NCBI RefSeq assembly: GCF_029892965.1
Contig: NZ_JARXWN010000013.1
Span: 62,001-126,000 of the forward strand
DNA length: 64,000 nt
Direction: 5' to 3'
Source of the DNA: Dysgonomonas sp. PF1-14
GTDB lineage: Bacteria; Bacteroidota; Bacteroidia; Bacteroidales; Dysgonomonadaceae
Both the position numbers and the translations under genes were made by a program. Numbering within the stretch: the stretch's first letter is position 1; every line of letters begins with the position of its first letter. Positions 35,847 through 43,650 of this stretch are shown piece by piece. The notes below the pieces were generated by a model that saw only the letters and a list, made by a program, of their open reading frames with translations, made no database searches and had not been told where the DNA came from.

Positions 35847-38182
35847 ATGACAATCAAACAAAGATTCATGTTTTTAGTAATATTGTTTTTGTTGTTAGCA
35901 CATAATGGCATAGCACAAAACAGTAAAAAAGAGTATGTCGTTTCGGGTACAATAAGAGACCATGAAAGCCGGGAATTACTTATTGGTGTAACAGTAGTAG
36001 AGCAGGGGAATGAGTCTAACGGGGCAGTAACTAATGTTGATGGTGTATATAAGATTAAAGTATCGCGGGGCGAAGCCACTCTTGTCGTATCTTATATGGG
36101 CTACGACAAGGAAGCGATAAAACTTCGGATAGATGCTGAAGTTACACAGGATATATTCTTGAAACCGTCTGCTCATAGCTTGCAAGAAATTGTAGTTACA
36201 GGGCGAGATGCAGATGAAAACGTAACAAGTGTACAAAGTGGAGTAGAGAAAATCAGAATCAAAGAAATAAAAAACTCCCTGTATTATTAGGCGAAAAAGA
36301 CATTCTCAAATCTATTCAACTATTACCCGGAGTACGTTCTACTGGCGAAGGAAGCAGCGGTATATACGTTCGTGGAGGAAGTTCAGACCAAAACTCAATC
36401 CTTTTGGACAATATTCCTCTTTACAATACTTCTCACCTGATGGGCTTCTTTTCCACATTCAATTCAGATGTGATTAAAAACGCTACCTTATACAAAGGGG
36501 CGATGCCTGCACAATACGGAGAAAGGTTGTCTTCTGTCATTGACATTCAGACTATGGATGGCGACATGGAAGAGTATCATTTCAATGGGGGACTCGGGCT
36601 TATTTCTTCTAAACTTAGTATCGACGGGCCTATTCAAAAAGGAAAATCATCCTTTGTTATTGGTGGACGCAGAACGTATGCCGATTTAGTGGCAAAAGCA
36701 ATCGGTGCGGAAGACGCAAAGAATACCTCGCTATATTTCTACGATTTAAACATGAAAATGAATTTCAATCTGTCAGATAAAGACCGATTAATAGTATCCG
36801 GATATTGGGGGCGCGATGTTGTCGGTATGAAGAAGTTGTTTAATAATAGTTATGGTAGTCTGTCCGGCGCCATACGTTGGAGTCGGAATTTCAACAGCAA
36901 ACTATTGATGAACACCTCTTTCATATACAATAATTACTCAACAGAAGCGGAAGAGAATATGGATACTGACATGAAAATATCAACGAACATCAATGATTAT
37001 ATTCTCAAACAGGATTTCTCTCTCTTCACTTCCGATAAAAGCACATGGCGGTTTGGCTATAGCAGCACTTATCATGACATAGGTCCCGGAAAGTTCAAAT
37101 ATCAAGAAGATACAGGCACGGATAGAATCCTTCAACATCGCTATTCTTGGGAAAACAGTGCTTATATAAGTAATCAACTAAAACTTTCAGATAAAATAGA
37201 ATTACTGTACGGTCTTAGGGCTTCTGCATTTTCGGTACTTGGGAAAGGCGATTTCTACACATTAGATCAAAATCACAATGTTATTGATACCACGTTCTAT
37301 AAATCAGGCAAAATAGTAAAAACCTACTTCAATATAGAACCACGCATATCGATTAATTACACCCTTGATAACAGTTCCTCAATAAAAGCCTCCTATGCAC
37401 GAACAACTCAGAATATACATTTGCTATCGAACAGCGCAATGAGCGAATTGTCAGAACGGTGGACTTCCAGTTCAAACTATATCAAACCGCAAATAGCCGA
37501 CCAGCTATCATTAGGCTACTTCCGCAACTTCTCAGACAATCGGTTTGAGTTTAGCGTTGAAGCCTATTATAAAGATATGAAAAATCAAATAGACTTTAAG
37601 GACAATGCAAATACTTCACGTAAAGACGATATAGAAACGGAATTATTATTTGGAAAAGGAAGAGCATACGGGGTTGAGTTTCTGTTGAGAAAACGTACAG
37701 GACGTTTTACCGGTTGGGTATCATACACGCTGTCAAAGTCGGAAAAGAAGATTGACGGTATAAACAGCAATAAATGGTATAACGCCACACAAGACCGAAC
37801 ACACGATATATCTGTTGTTGGTATGTACGAACTCAATGATAAGTGGTCTTTTTCAGCAGCATGGGTTTACTATACAGGCAATGCCGTTACCTACCCCAGT
37901 GGCAAATATCCGGTTGACGGTTACGAAGTGCCTTACTTTACCGAACGCAACGGATACCGGGCACCCGCCTATCATCGACTTGACTTAGAAGCCACCAAAG
38001 TTTTGAAGAAAACAAAGAAATTCACTTCCGAACTATCTATCGGTCTATACAACGCCTATGGCAGAGAGAACCCATACATGATAGAGTTCAAAACAAATAA
38101 AGACGACCCCAATAAGTTATCTACCTATCAATATTCATTATTCAAGTTTATGCCATCCGTATCATGGAATTTCAAATTTTAA
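35847..38182 (+). pseudogene. TonB-dependent receptor with N-terminal carboxypeptidase-like domain, frameshifted
   Basis: The first frame (35847-36290) encodes a signal peptide ending NGIAQ, a CarboxypepD_reg-like domain (VVSGTIRDHESRELLIGVTVVEQ) and the start of the plug (LQEIVVTGRD). The second frame continues from KLPVLLGEKDILKSIQLLPGV through the plug (GIYVRGGSSDQNSILLDNIPLYN) and the 22-strand barrel, to the terminal aromatic VSWNFKF at 38182. The shift is at an A6 run, 36269-36274; one extra A would restore a ~778-aa receptor of normal length. Nothing else is broken. It may be a recent pseudogene, a phase-variable gene or a sequencing error. Confidence 0.85.
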
Positions 38183-38196
38183 ACAACAGTCGCAAT

Positions 38197-38283
38197 ATGA
38201 AAGTCAAAATAGCCATTCTTTTACTTGCTTCTTTATCTCTTTTCGCCTGCGAGAAGGAAGTAGAACTTAAGTGCCTTATCTGA
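38197..38283 (+). pseudogene. Truncated lipoprotein gene start (DUF4249-like)
   Basis: Fifteen bp after the receptor a reading frame starts MKVKIAILLLASLSLFACEK and runs only 28 residues before a stop. The lipobox (SLFAC) and EKEVEL opening match DUF4249 lipoproteins, which typically follow this type of receptor. Sequence homology appears to stop at about 38268, where foreign minus-strand sequence begins, so the gene was cut by an insertion or deletion. Confidence 0.6.
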
Positions 38284-38910
38284 AATTTCTTTGTCGGATA
38301 TACCAATAAGAGAAAGAAAGTTTAAAAGCGATTTTTTATTGGGGATTATGCCCTTTGTGGTTTTATTCGTTTTTATCCATTTTAAGAGGCTATTACTATC
38401 CGGCATATCAATTACACCTAACCGATATAAAAAGTCGTTCTCCGGCGTTTTTTCATCTAAATAACTATTGCTAATTAGTTCCTGATATACCAACCTCGCA
38501 GCATCTTCATTTAATGATGAGGTAAAATGAGCCGGGATTGAAGCAAGGTTAAAAATCTGTTCTATTTCTACCCAAAGAGAATTTCTTTGCTCTATACTCT
38601 TCCTATACTTTAATTTGTCGGTATCCATTATACCTCCTCGTTTTTCTCCAATGCGCTGTATTTCTTTATTTAGTAGCATCCAACGGCAAATAAGGTTTAG
38701 AAAATCTTCTTTGCTAATTCCTAAAGAATTTTCTTTATCAATCATTTCCTTTAGTGAATAATCATAGTAGTGCGCATCAATTTCCTCTCTGGTATGCCAT
38801 GCAATAGCTGTTGTTTCTTTTCGTTCTCCAACTTGAAAAATTCTATCAACAACCCGGCTTATATCCATATCCGATAATATGCTGTCTATTTTTATATCCC
38901 TTATATTCAT
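38233..38910 (-). pseudogene. Hypothetical protein with chimeric C-terminus, mobile-element remnant
   Basis: 225 codons. The bulk is an unrecognised helical protein (NLICRWMLLNKEIQRIGEKR ... KGIIPNKKSLLNFLSLIGISDKEISDKAL). Its last ~10 residues (FYFLLAGEKR) are read from the antisense strand of the truncated lipoprotein gene. The natural C-terminus is therefore missing and the junction lies near 38268. It directly follows integrase remnant 2, an arrangement usual for genes carried next to an integrase. Confidence 0.55.
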
Positions 38911-38920
38911 AGCTATTATC

Positions 38921-39086
38921 TTAATCCAATGAAATATCCGGGATGAGGTTTACAGCCTCTTGTTTCTTTTTATCCAAAACCTTAGCATATATCTGTGTGG
39001 TTTTTAATTCTTTATGCCCTAAGAGTTTAGATACTGTAAATATTTCAACCCCTAAGTCAATCATCATAACTGCAAATGTGTGTCGC
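38921..39086 (-). pseudogene. Tyrosine recombinase remnant 2 (C-terminal fragment)
   Basis: The fragment encodes RHTFAVMMIDLGVEIF, VSKLLGHKELKTTQIYAKV and a stop at 38921-38923. It carries the HxxR arginine, second His and catalytic Tyr of a tyrosine recombinase, closely similar to the end of remnant 1. Homology ends abruptly at about 39086 just past RHTF, at the edge of the conjugative element. It shows that an older element stood here before or was cut by the present one. Confidence 0.7.
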
Positions 39087-39320
39087 GCGAGATGTATAAA
39101 AAGCAGTGAATTAGACTAAAGCAGATTGAAGCAGTTCGGCAGGTAACATATTTGAAATGAACAAGTTTGCATTATTCTAAAGCTATTTGAAATGTTTATC
39201 CCGAAGCAGATTTGCGCTACATTTCAGTTTCTAAATCGTTAGCCTGTCTGTTTCCAAGAGAAAACAGGTAATCGGAATTGTTCTTTTGCGTTGATATGCT
39301 GTGTTTTACATGATTAAGAG

Positions 39321-39360
39321 CGCTTATAAAACGGGTAACTTTACCCACAAAATATAAGCG
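39321..39360. promoter_or_regulatory. Nested palindrome abutting the first integrase start
   Basis: CGCTTATA (39321-39328) is matched by TATAAGCG (39353-39360), and inside lies the perfect GGGTAA-CT-TTACCC (39333-39346). The structure ends 1 bp before the integrase ATG. It could be an integrase operator, an attachment arm site or a translation-blocking hairpin. The rest of 39087-39320 holds no gene that I can see. Confidence 0.55.
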
Positions 39361-39361
39361 T

Positions 39362-40591
39362 ATGAAAGATGAAAAATTTAAGGTATTACTCTACCTCAAA
39401 AAGAGTGTTCTTGACAAGTCAAGAAAGACCCCGATTATGGGAAGAATAACTGTTGGCGATACCGTTGCACAGTTCAGTAGCAAACTCTCCTGCACTCTCT
39501 CGCTTTGGAATCCACGAGCCAGCCGTTTGAACGGGAAAAGTCAGGAAGCAGTCGAAATTAACGAGAAGATAGATAAGTTACTGCTTAGTATCAATGAGGC
39601 TTACAACACTCTAACCGAACGAAATATACCGTTCGATGCCATAGCTGTAAAGAACCTGTTTCAAGGTGGCATAGCTACGCAGATGACACTGTTCCGGCTC
39701 TTCGACCGCCATATTGAAGAGGTAAGGGCGCGTGTCGGAATAGATGTTTCCCACCGCACAATTCCCAATTATCTCTACACCCGGAGAAGATTAGGTGAGT
39801 TTGTCAGCAAAAACTACAATGTCAAAGACCTTGCATTCAGCCAGCTAAACGAACAGTTTATCCGGGAGTTTCAGGATTATCTCATTCTCGAAAGAAATTT
39901 AGGTGTAGAAACTGTACGCCACTATTTGGCGATATTAAAGAAAATCTGCCGGATTGCCTTTAAGGAGGGGCATTCCGACAGGCATTACTTTGTAAACTAT
40001 CCTTTGCTAAAGCAAAAAGTTAATCCACCTCGCACCCTAAGTCGTGAAGAATTTGAAAAGATACGGGATTTGCAGTTTGAAGAACACCGATGGTCGCATA
40101 TTACCACCCGTGATATGTTCCTTTTTGCGTGCTATACCGGGACTGCCTATGTCGATGTAGTATCTATAACCAACGATAACCTGTCTAAAGACGATGCGGG
40201 CGATTTATGGCTCAAATATCAACGTGGTAAGAACGGCAAGCTGTGCCGGGTGAAGCTGCTTCCCGAAGCCATCGGGTTAATCGAAAAGTATAAGAATCCA
40301 TCAAGGGAAACCTTATTCCCTAAAATGGAATATAACGCCCTGAAATGGAATCTCCAAAGCATACGCCAGCTAATCGGAATGACAGGGGCATTGACCTATC
40401 ATATGGGGCGGCACTCGTTTTCCAGCCTGATTACGCTTGAAGGCGGTGTTCCCATAGAAACCGTTTCCAAGATGCTTGGTCATTCGGATATAAAGACCAC
40501 ACAGATTTACGCCCGTGTTACCCCGAAGAAACTCTTTGAGGATATGGATAAGTATATCGAGGCTACCAAAGATTTAAAATTAGTTCTATAA
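39362..40591 (+). CDS. Tyrosine recombinase / integrase 1
   Basis: 409 aa. An N-terminal arm-type domain is followed by a SAM-like core-binding domain (about residues 110-205) and the catalytic domain. The catalytic domain keeps HMGRHSF (His ~347, Arg ~350), LGHSDIKTTQIYARV (His ~374, nucleophile Tyr ~383) and the beta-hairpin Lys region (KYQRGKNGKLCRV). The first catalytic Arg is replaced in TGTAYVDV, as in the IntDOT group of Bacteroides conjugative transposons. It probably integrates and excises this element. It is followed 21 bp later by a second recombinase. Confidence 0.92.
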   Translation: MKDEKFKVLLYLKKSVLDKSRKTPIMGRITVGDTVAQFSSKLSCTLSLWNPRASRLNGKSQEAVEINEKIDKLLLSINEAYNTLTERNIPFDAIAVKNLFQGGIATQMTLFRLFDRHIEEVRARVGIDVSHRTIPNYLYTRRRLGEFVSKNYNVKDLAFSQLNEQFIREFQDYLILERNLGVETVRHYLAILKKICRIAFKEGHSDRHYFVNYPLLKQKVNPPRTLSREEFEKIRDLQFEEHRWSHITTRDMFLFACYTGTAYVDVVSITNDNLSKDDAGDLWLKYQRGKNGKLCRVKLLPEAIGLIEKYKNPSRETLFPKMEYNALKWNLQSIRQLIGMTGALTYHMGRHSFSSLITLEGGVPIETVSKMLGHSDIKTTQIYARVTPKKLFEDMDKYIEATKDLKLVL

Positions 40592-40612
40592 CAATCAATA
40601 AATATTACAATT

Positions 40613-41800
40613 ATGCGATCTACATTTAAAATATTATTCTACATAAACCGGGGTAAAGTAAAAAAAGACGGCACAACCGCCATATTTTGCCGTATTACTG
40701 TTGATGGCGAACAGACCGTAATCACAACAGGTATTTTTTGTAACCCTAACGATTGGAAAAGTAAAAAGGGAGAAGTCAAAGACGAAAAAGCTAACCATCA
40801 ACTGAAAGCATTTCGTCAGCGCATTGAACAGGCTTATGAAAACACGCTAAAAAAATATGGTGTTGTCAGTGTGGACTTACTTAAAAATGCGATTCTCGAA
40901 ATACATACTGTTCCCACTATGTTATTATTGGCGGGCGAGGCGGAACGTGAACGGTTAAGGATACGTTCATTGGAAATAAACTCTACCTCTACCTACCGCC
41001 AGTCTAAGATTTCTCAAAATAACTTACGGGAATATCTTCTTGCCTTGAAAATGAAAGACATTGCCTTTACTGATATTACCGAAGAGTTCGGCGAAGGCTA
41101 TAAACTGTTTCTAAAAGGCAAAGAATATAAGTCGGGACATATCAACCATTGCTTTACATGGCTGAACCGATTGATTTACATTGCCGTTGACCAAGAAATT
41201 CTCCGGTTTAATCCGATTGCTGATGTGAAGTATGAAAAGAAAGAACCGCCCAAATTACAGCACATAAGCAGAAATGAATTGAAGCTGATTATGGAAAAGC
41301 CGATGACTAATACGTTTCAGGAGTTGATTCGCCGAGCCTTTATCTTTTCTGCGTTTACGGCACTTGCTTATGTCGATTTGAAAGGACTGTACCCCCGCCA
41401 TATCGGACGAACGGCAGAAGGCAAACCCTTTATCAGAATCCATCGGAAAAAGACACAGGTTGAAGCCTACGTCCCTTTACATCCGGTTGCCGAACAAATC
41501 CTGTCGCTCTATAATACGGAAGACGATACGAAGCCTGTATTCCCATTGCCTAACCGCGACCAGATATGGTATTGCATTACTGAAATCGGCTTCCTTGCAG
41601 GTGTTAAGGGCAATATGAGCTATCATCAAAGCCGCCACACATTCGGAACGCTCTTACTTTCAGAGGGTATTCCCATCGAAAGTATCAGCAAAATGATGGG
41701 GCATACCAATATCTCCACAACACAAGTTTATGCTAAGGTTACAGACCAGAAAATTTCGGAGGATATGGATAAGCTGATGGAACGAAGAAAAGCAATGTAG
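40613..41800 (+). CDS. Tyrosine recombinase / integrase 2
   Basis: 395 aa with the same overall plan as its neighbour but clearly divergent. It has an N-terminal arm domain (ILFYINRGKVKKDGTTAIFCRI), a SAM-like core and a catalytic domain with YHQSRHTF, MMGHTNISTTQVYAKV and the hairpin Lys (IHRKKTQVEAYVPL). The first Arg is again substituted (FTALAYVDLKGL). Tandem recombinases 21 bp apart suggest that both act in the recombination reaction or on different sites. A strong bidirectional terminator follows. Confidence 0.92.
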   Translation: MRSTFKILFYINRGKVKKDGTTAIFCRITVDGEQTVITTGIFCNPNDWKSKKGEVKDEKANHQLKAFRQRIEQAYENTLKKYGVVSVDLLKNAILEIHTVPTMLLLAGEAERERLRIRSLEINSTSTYRQSKISQNNLREYLLALKMKDIAFTDITEEFGEGYKLFLKGKEYKSGHINHCFTWLNRLIYIAVDQEILRFNPIADVKYEKKEPPKLQHISRNELKLIMEKPMTNTFQELIRRAFIFSAFTALAYVDLKGLYPRHIGRTAEGKPFIRIHRKKTQVEAYVPLHPVAEQILSLYNTEDDTKPVFPLPNRDQIWYCITEIGFLAGVKGNMSYHQSRHTFGTLLLSEGIPIESISKMMGHTNISTTQVYAKVTDQKISEDMDKLMERRKAM

Positions 41801-41811
41801 CAAACTACTTA

Positions 41812-41846
41812 AAAGGGCTACCGGAAATTACTCTGGTAGCCCTTTT
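41812..41846. terminator. Bidirectional terminator between integrase 2 and the HTH gene
   Basis: AAGGGCTACC (41813-41822) pairs with GGTAGCCCTT (41835-41844), with A-rich sequence on one side and TTTT on the other. It separates two convergent genes. Confidence 0.8.
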
Positions 41847-41876
41847 GAATTGAATCTGGCATTTTCGGTTGGGTTA

Positions 41877-42173
41877 TTACTCCCATGCCTCACGATAGTT
41901 CTGTTCCAACAATTTTTGAATATCCGATTCCCGGTATAAGGTTTTACCACCTAATTGAAGGTAAGGGATTTTGCCTTTGGTTCGGTATTCCTGTAATGCC
42001 CTCCGACTGATTTTCAACCTTTCCGACACCTGCGCAACGGTCAAAAACCGTTCTCCGTTCAAAGACGGCTCATACCCTGTCATTACGGTTTCGATCCTGT
42101 CTAACAATCTATCGAGCGAACAGAATAAAGATTTTATCCGCTCATTATCTTTTGTTACAAGTTCTGTACTCAT
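41877..42173 (-). CDS. Excisionase-like HTH protein, 98 aa
   Basis: The C-terminal half is a HTH_17/MerR-type excisionase fold: FLTVAQVSERLKISRRALQEYRTKGKIPYLQLGGKTLYRESDIQKLLEQ. The N-terminal ~40 residues are helical. Such proteins in Bacteroides conjugative elements bend DNA for excision or regulate the excision operon. It lies 2 bp downstream of the second HTH gene on the same strand. Confidence 0.85.
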   Translation of the reverse strand: MSTELVTKDNERIKSLFCSLDRLLDRIETVMTGYEPSLNGERFLTVAQVSERLKISRRALQEYRTKGKIPYLQLGGKTLYRESDIQKLLEQNYREAWE

Positions 42174-42175
42174 AA

Positions 42176-42454
42176 TTACTCCGATTTCAGATTGTTTATA
42201 AACCGCTCCACATCTTCGGGCTTATAGTACATCTTTCGATTAAACTTCGTATAAGCCAGTTTCCTTTTATCTCGCAGATACTGTAATGTGTTGGGATTGA
42301 CATTCAGAATCAGACAAACATCCTGATTATCCAGCCAACCGTCAAGCTCTTTATTTTTGTTTCTTTCAACCAGTTTCTCAGCTTTCTGAACAAACGATTC
42401 AAAACGCACCATCATAGCCTCGAAAGTGCGGGCTTCTATATTTATTATCTCCAT
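42176..42454 (-). CDS. HTH DNA-binding protein, 92 aa
   Basis: I start it at the ATG at 42454 (MEIINIEARTFEAMMVRF). The longer frame from 42601 adds 49 residues with no protein character and would run through the promoter. The C-terminal HTH reads WLDNQDVCLILNVNPNTLQYLRDKRKLAYTKFNRKMYYKPEDVERFINNL. A -7 box TACCTTTG (minus strand, plus 42495-42502) gives a leader of about 35 nt. It is probably the first gene of a two-gene excision/regulation unit with the excisionase-like gene. Confidence 0.82.
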   Translation of the reverse strand: MEIINIEARTFEAMMVRFESFVQKAEKLVERNKNKELDGWLDNQDVCLILNVNPNTLQYLRDKRKLAYTKFNRKMYYKPEDVERFINNLKSE

Positions 42455-42601
42455 AATATTTACCTTTTTCGTTAATACTATGATTACGGGATAACAAAGG
42501 TAAGTCATTAAAATACACCATATACCAATCCTTTGCGGGCTGGTAGCTTTCGTCTGTACTTGTCTATACCTAAAGTGCAGACTGATTCCGGCGGCGGTCA
42601 A

Positions 42602-42939
42602 AATATGCCCCTTTTTTGTACTCCCTGTTCAGACTATCCGGGAGTAAAGGGGATTTTTTCTACTGCCCGTATCTTATAATTTCTTCCTCTTTTAGCGGAA
42701 TGCCGACTTAGCCGATGAAGTGTTCGATTTCATGTGCGAAAGTATTTCCGTGTTCTTTACGCCGAAGCAAGTTCGAGCCGCAGGGCGGTTTCGTGAAAAA
42801 TCTTCCTCTTTCCGTTCCGGCGAGCGTATTTATTCCCGAAAAACTTGCATCGGCTAAACACTACCTTTCTCTGCCCCTGAAACTCGATCACTCATAACCG
42901 GCTCCGATACGGCATAGCGTTTAAAAAAAAGTCAGAATT
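42602..42939. other. Leader region with hairpin and a start-less ORF
   Basis: A hairpin pairs CCCC...TACTCCC with GGGAGTA...GGGG (42608-42652) and is followed by ATTTTTTC on the plus strand, like a terminator or attenuator. No plus-strand gene precedes it. Next, 42696-42857 is a 53-codon open frame (ADLADEVFDFMCESISVFF... then QVRAAGRFREKSSSFRSG) that looks protein-like but has no start before an internal ATG. It may be a gene remnant or use an unusual start. Confidence 0.4.
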
Positions 42940-43179
42940 ATGATACGAACAGCGGAAAAAAACAGGAAACAACGATTCTCAAACCTTCCAATCAGCATAG
43001 GTTCGATTTTGAAAATAGCTTTTGCGGTGGCGGGGTTTGCCCTCTGGGGGTGGTCGTTCGTGGCGGTTGTCGCAGGGATTTATTTAGCGTGGGCAATCAT
43101 TAAAGGCGTTTTGTCCTGTCTTATTTCCCTTGCCGTTATCGTTGGCTTTATCCTCCTTTTGATAGTATTAATTTTCTAA
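42940..43179 (+). CDS. Small membrane protein, 79 aa
   Basis: After a basic N-terminus (MIRTAEKNRKQRF) there are two or three hydrophobic helices (ILKIAFAVAGFALWGWSFV, AVVAGIYLAWAIIKGVL and LISLAVIVGFILLLIVLIF). No family was recognised. It is the first of a run of small plus-strand genes leading to the ParB-like gene, 12 bp before the next. Confidence 0.65.
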   Translation: MIRTAEKNRKQRFSNLPISIGSILKIAFAVAGFALWGWSFVAVVAGIYLAWAIIKGVLSCLISLAVIVGFILLLIVLIF

Positions 43180-43191
43180 AACATAAAAGAT

Positions 43192-43404
43192 ATGAAACCA
43201 AAGTATTTCAATTCGTTAGGCTCGTTAAACGAGTACGCAAACAATTATCCGAATAACAGTTTTTCATTTGAGCATAACCCCCGAAAATGCGGATGCGATA
43301 GCGTAAGATGCAGTTTCGATGTAACCGACAAAGAGGATAACGACATTTTGGAAATCCTTGTTATATGCCCCATTTGTGCCAATAAACCTAAAAACAGACA
43401 ATAA
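43192..43404 (+). CDS. Small Cys-rich protein, 70 aa
   Basis: Five cysteines lie in an arrangement suggestive of metal binding: CGCDSVRC in the middle and CPIC near the end. No named family was recognised. The gene starts 12 bp after the membrane protein and ends 1 bp before the DUF3873 gene's start, consistent with one operon. Confidence 0.65.
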   Translation: MKPKYFNSLGSLNEYANNYPNNSFSFEHNPRKCGCDSVRCSFDVTDKEDNDILEILVICPICANKPKNRQ

Positions 43405-43405
43405 T

Positions 43406-43627
43406 ATGACACAGCCTAAAATGAATTTGCACGGAGTATCAGTATGTCCCGCAGGAGAAGAAAATTATGAGCGTTACAAAGATTTTCGCGGGAAATGGCT
43501 CTGCCAATACGATTATCGAGACACGGACGGCGAACTTTTTAGCGTAGTGATGCCGACTCTTACCGAGTGCCGAATGAGGCGGGATAAGTGGTTAAATCAA
43601 AAAATAGCAAAAGCAAATAACAATTAA
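43406..43627 (+). CDS. DUF3873 family protein, 73 aa
   Basis: I start at the ATG at 43406 (MTQPKMNLHGVSVCPAGEE) because the frame from 43358 overlaps the previous gene. The core GVSVCPAGEENYERY ... YDYRDTDGELFSVVMPTLTECRMRRDKWL matches DUF3873, a short protein family common in Bacteroidota conjugative elements and of unknown function. It lies 23 bp before the ParB-like gene. Confidence 0.85.
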   Translation: MTQPKMNLHGVSVCPAGEENYERYKDFRGKWLCQYDYRDTDGELFSVVMPTLTECRMRRDKWLNQKIAKANNN

Positions 43628-43650
43628 TAATCATTCAAAAAATTACAATT

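Noticed and set aside
39087-39320. Element attachment site with a TTTGC core
   Set aside because: Several TTTGC words occur, but the other end of the element is outside the window, so no direct-repeat pair can be tested.
42455-42601. N-terminal extension of the HTH protein
   Set aside because: A good -7 box at 42495-42502 and a better ATG at 42454 make the extension untranslated upstream sequence.
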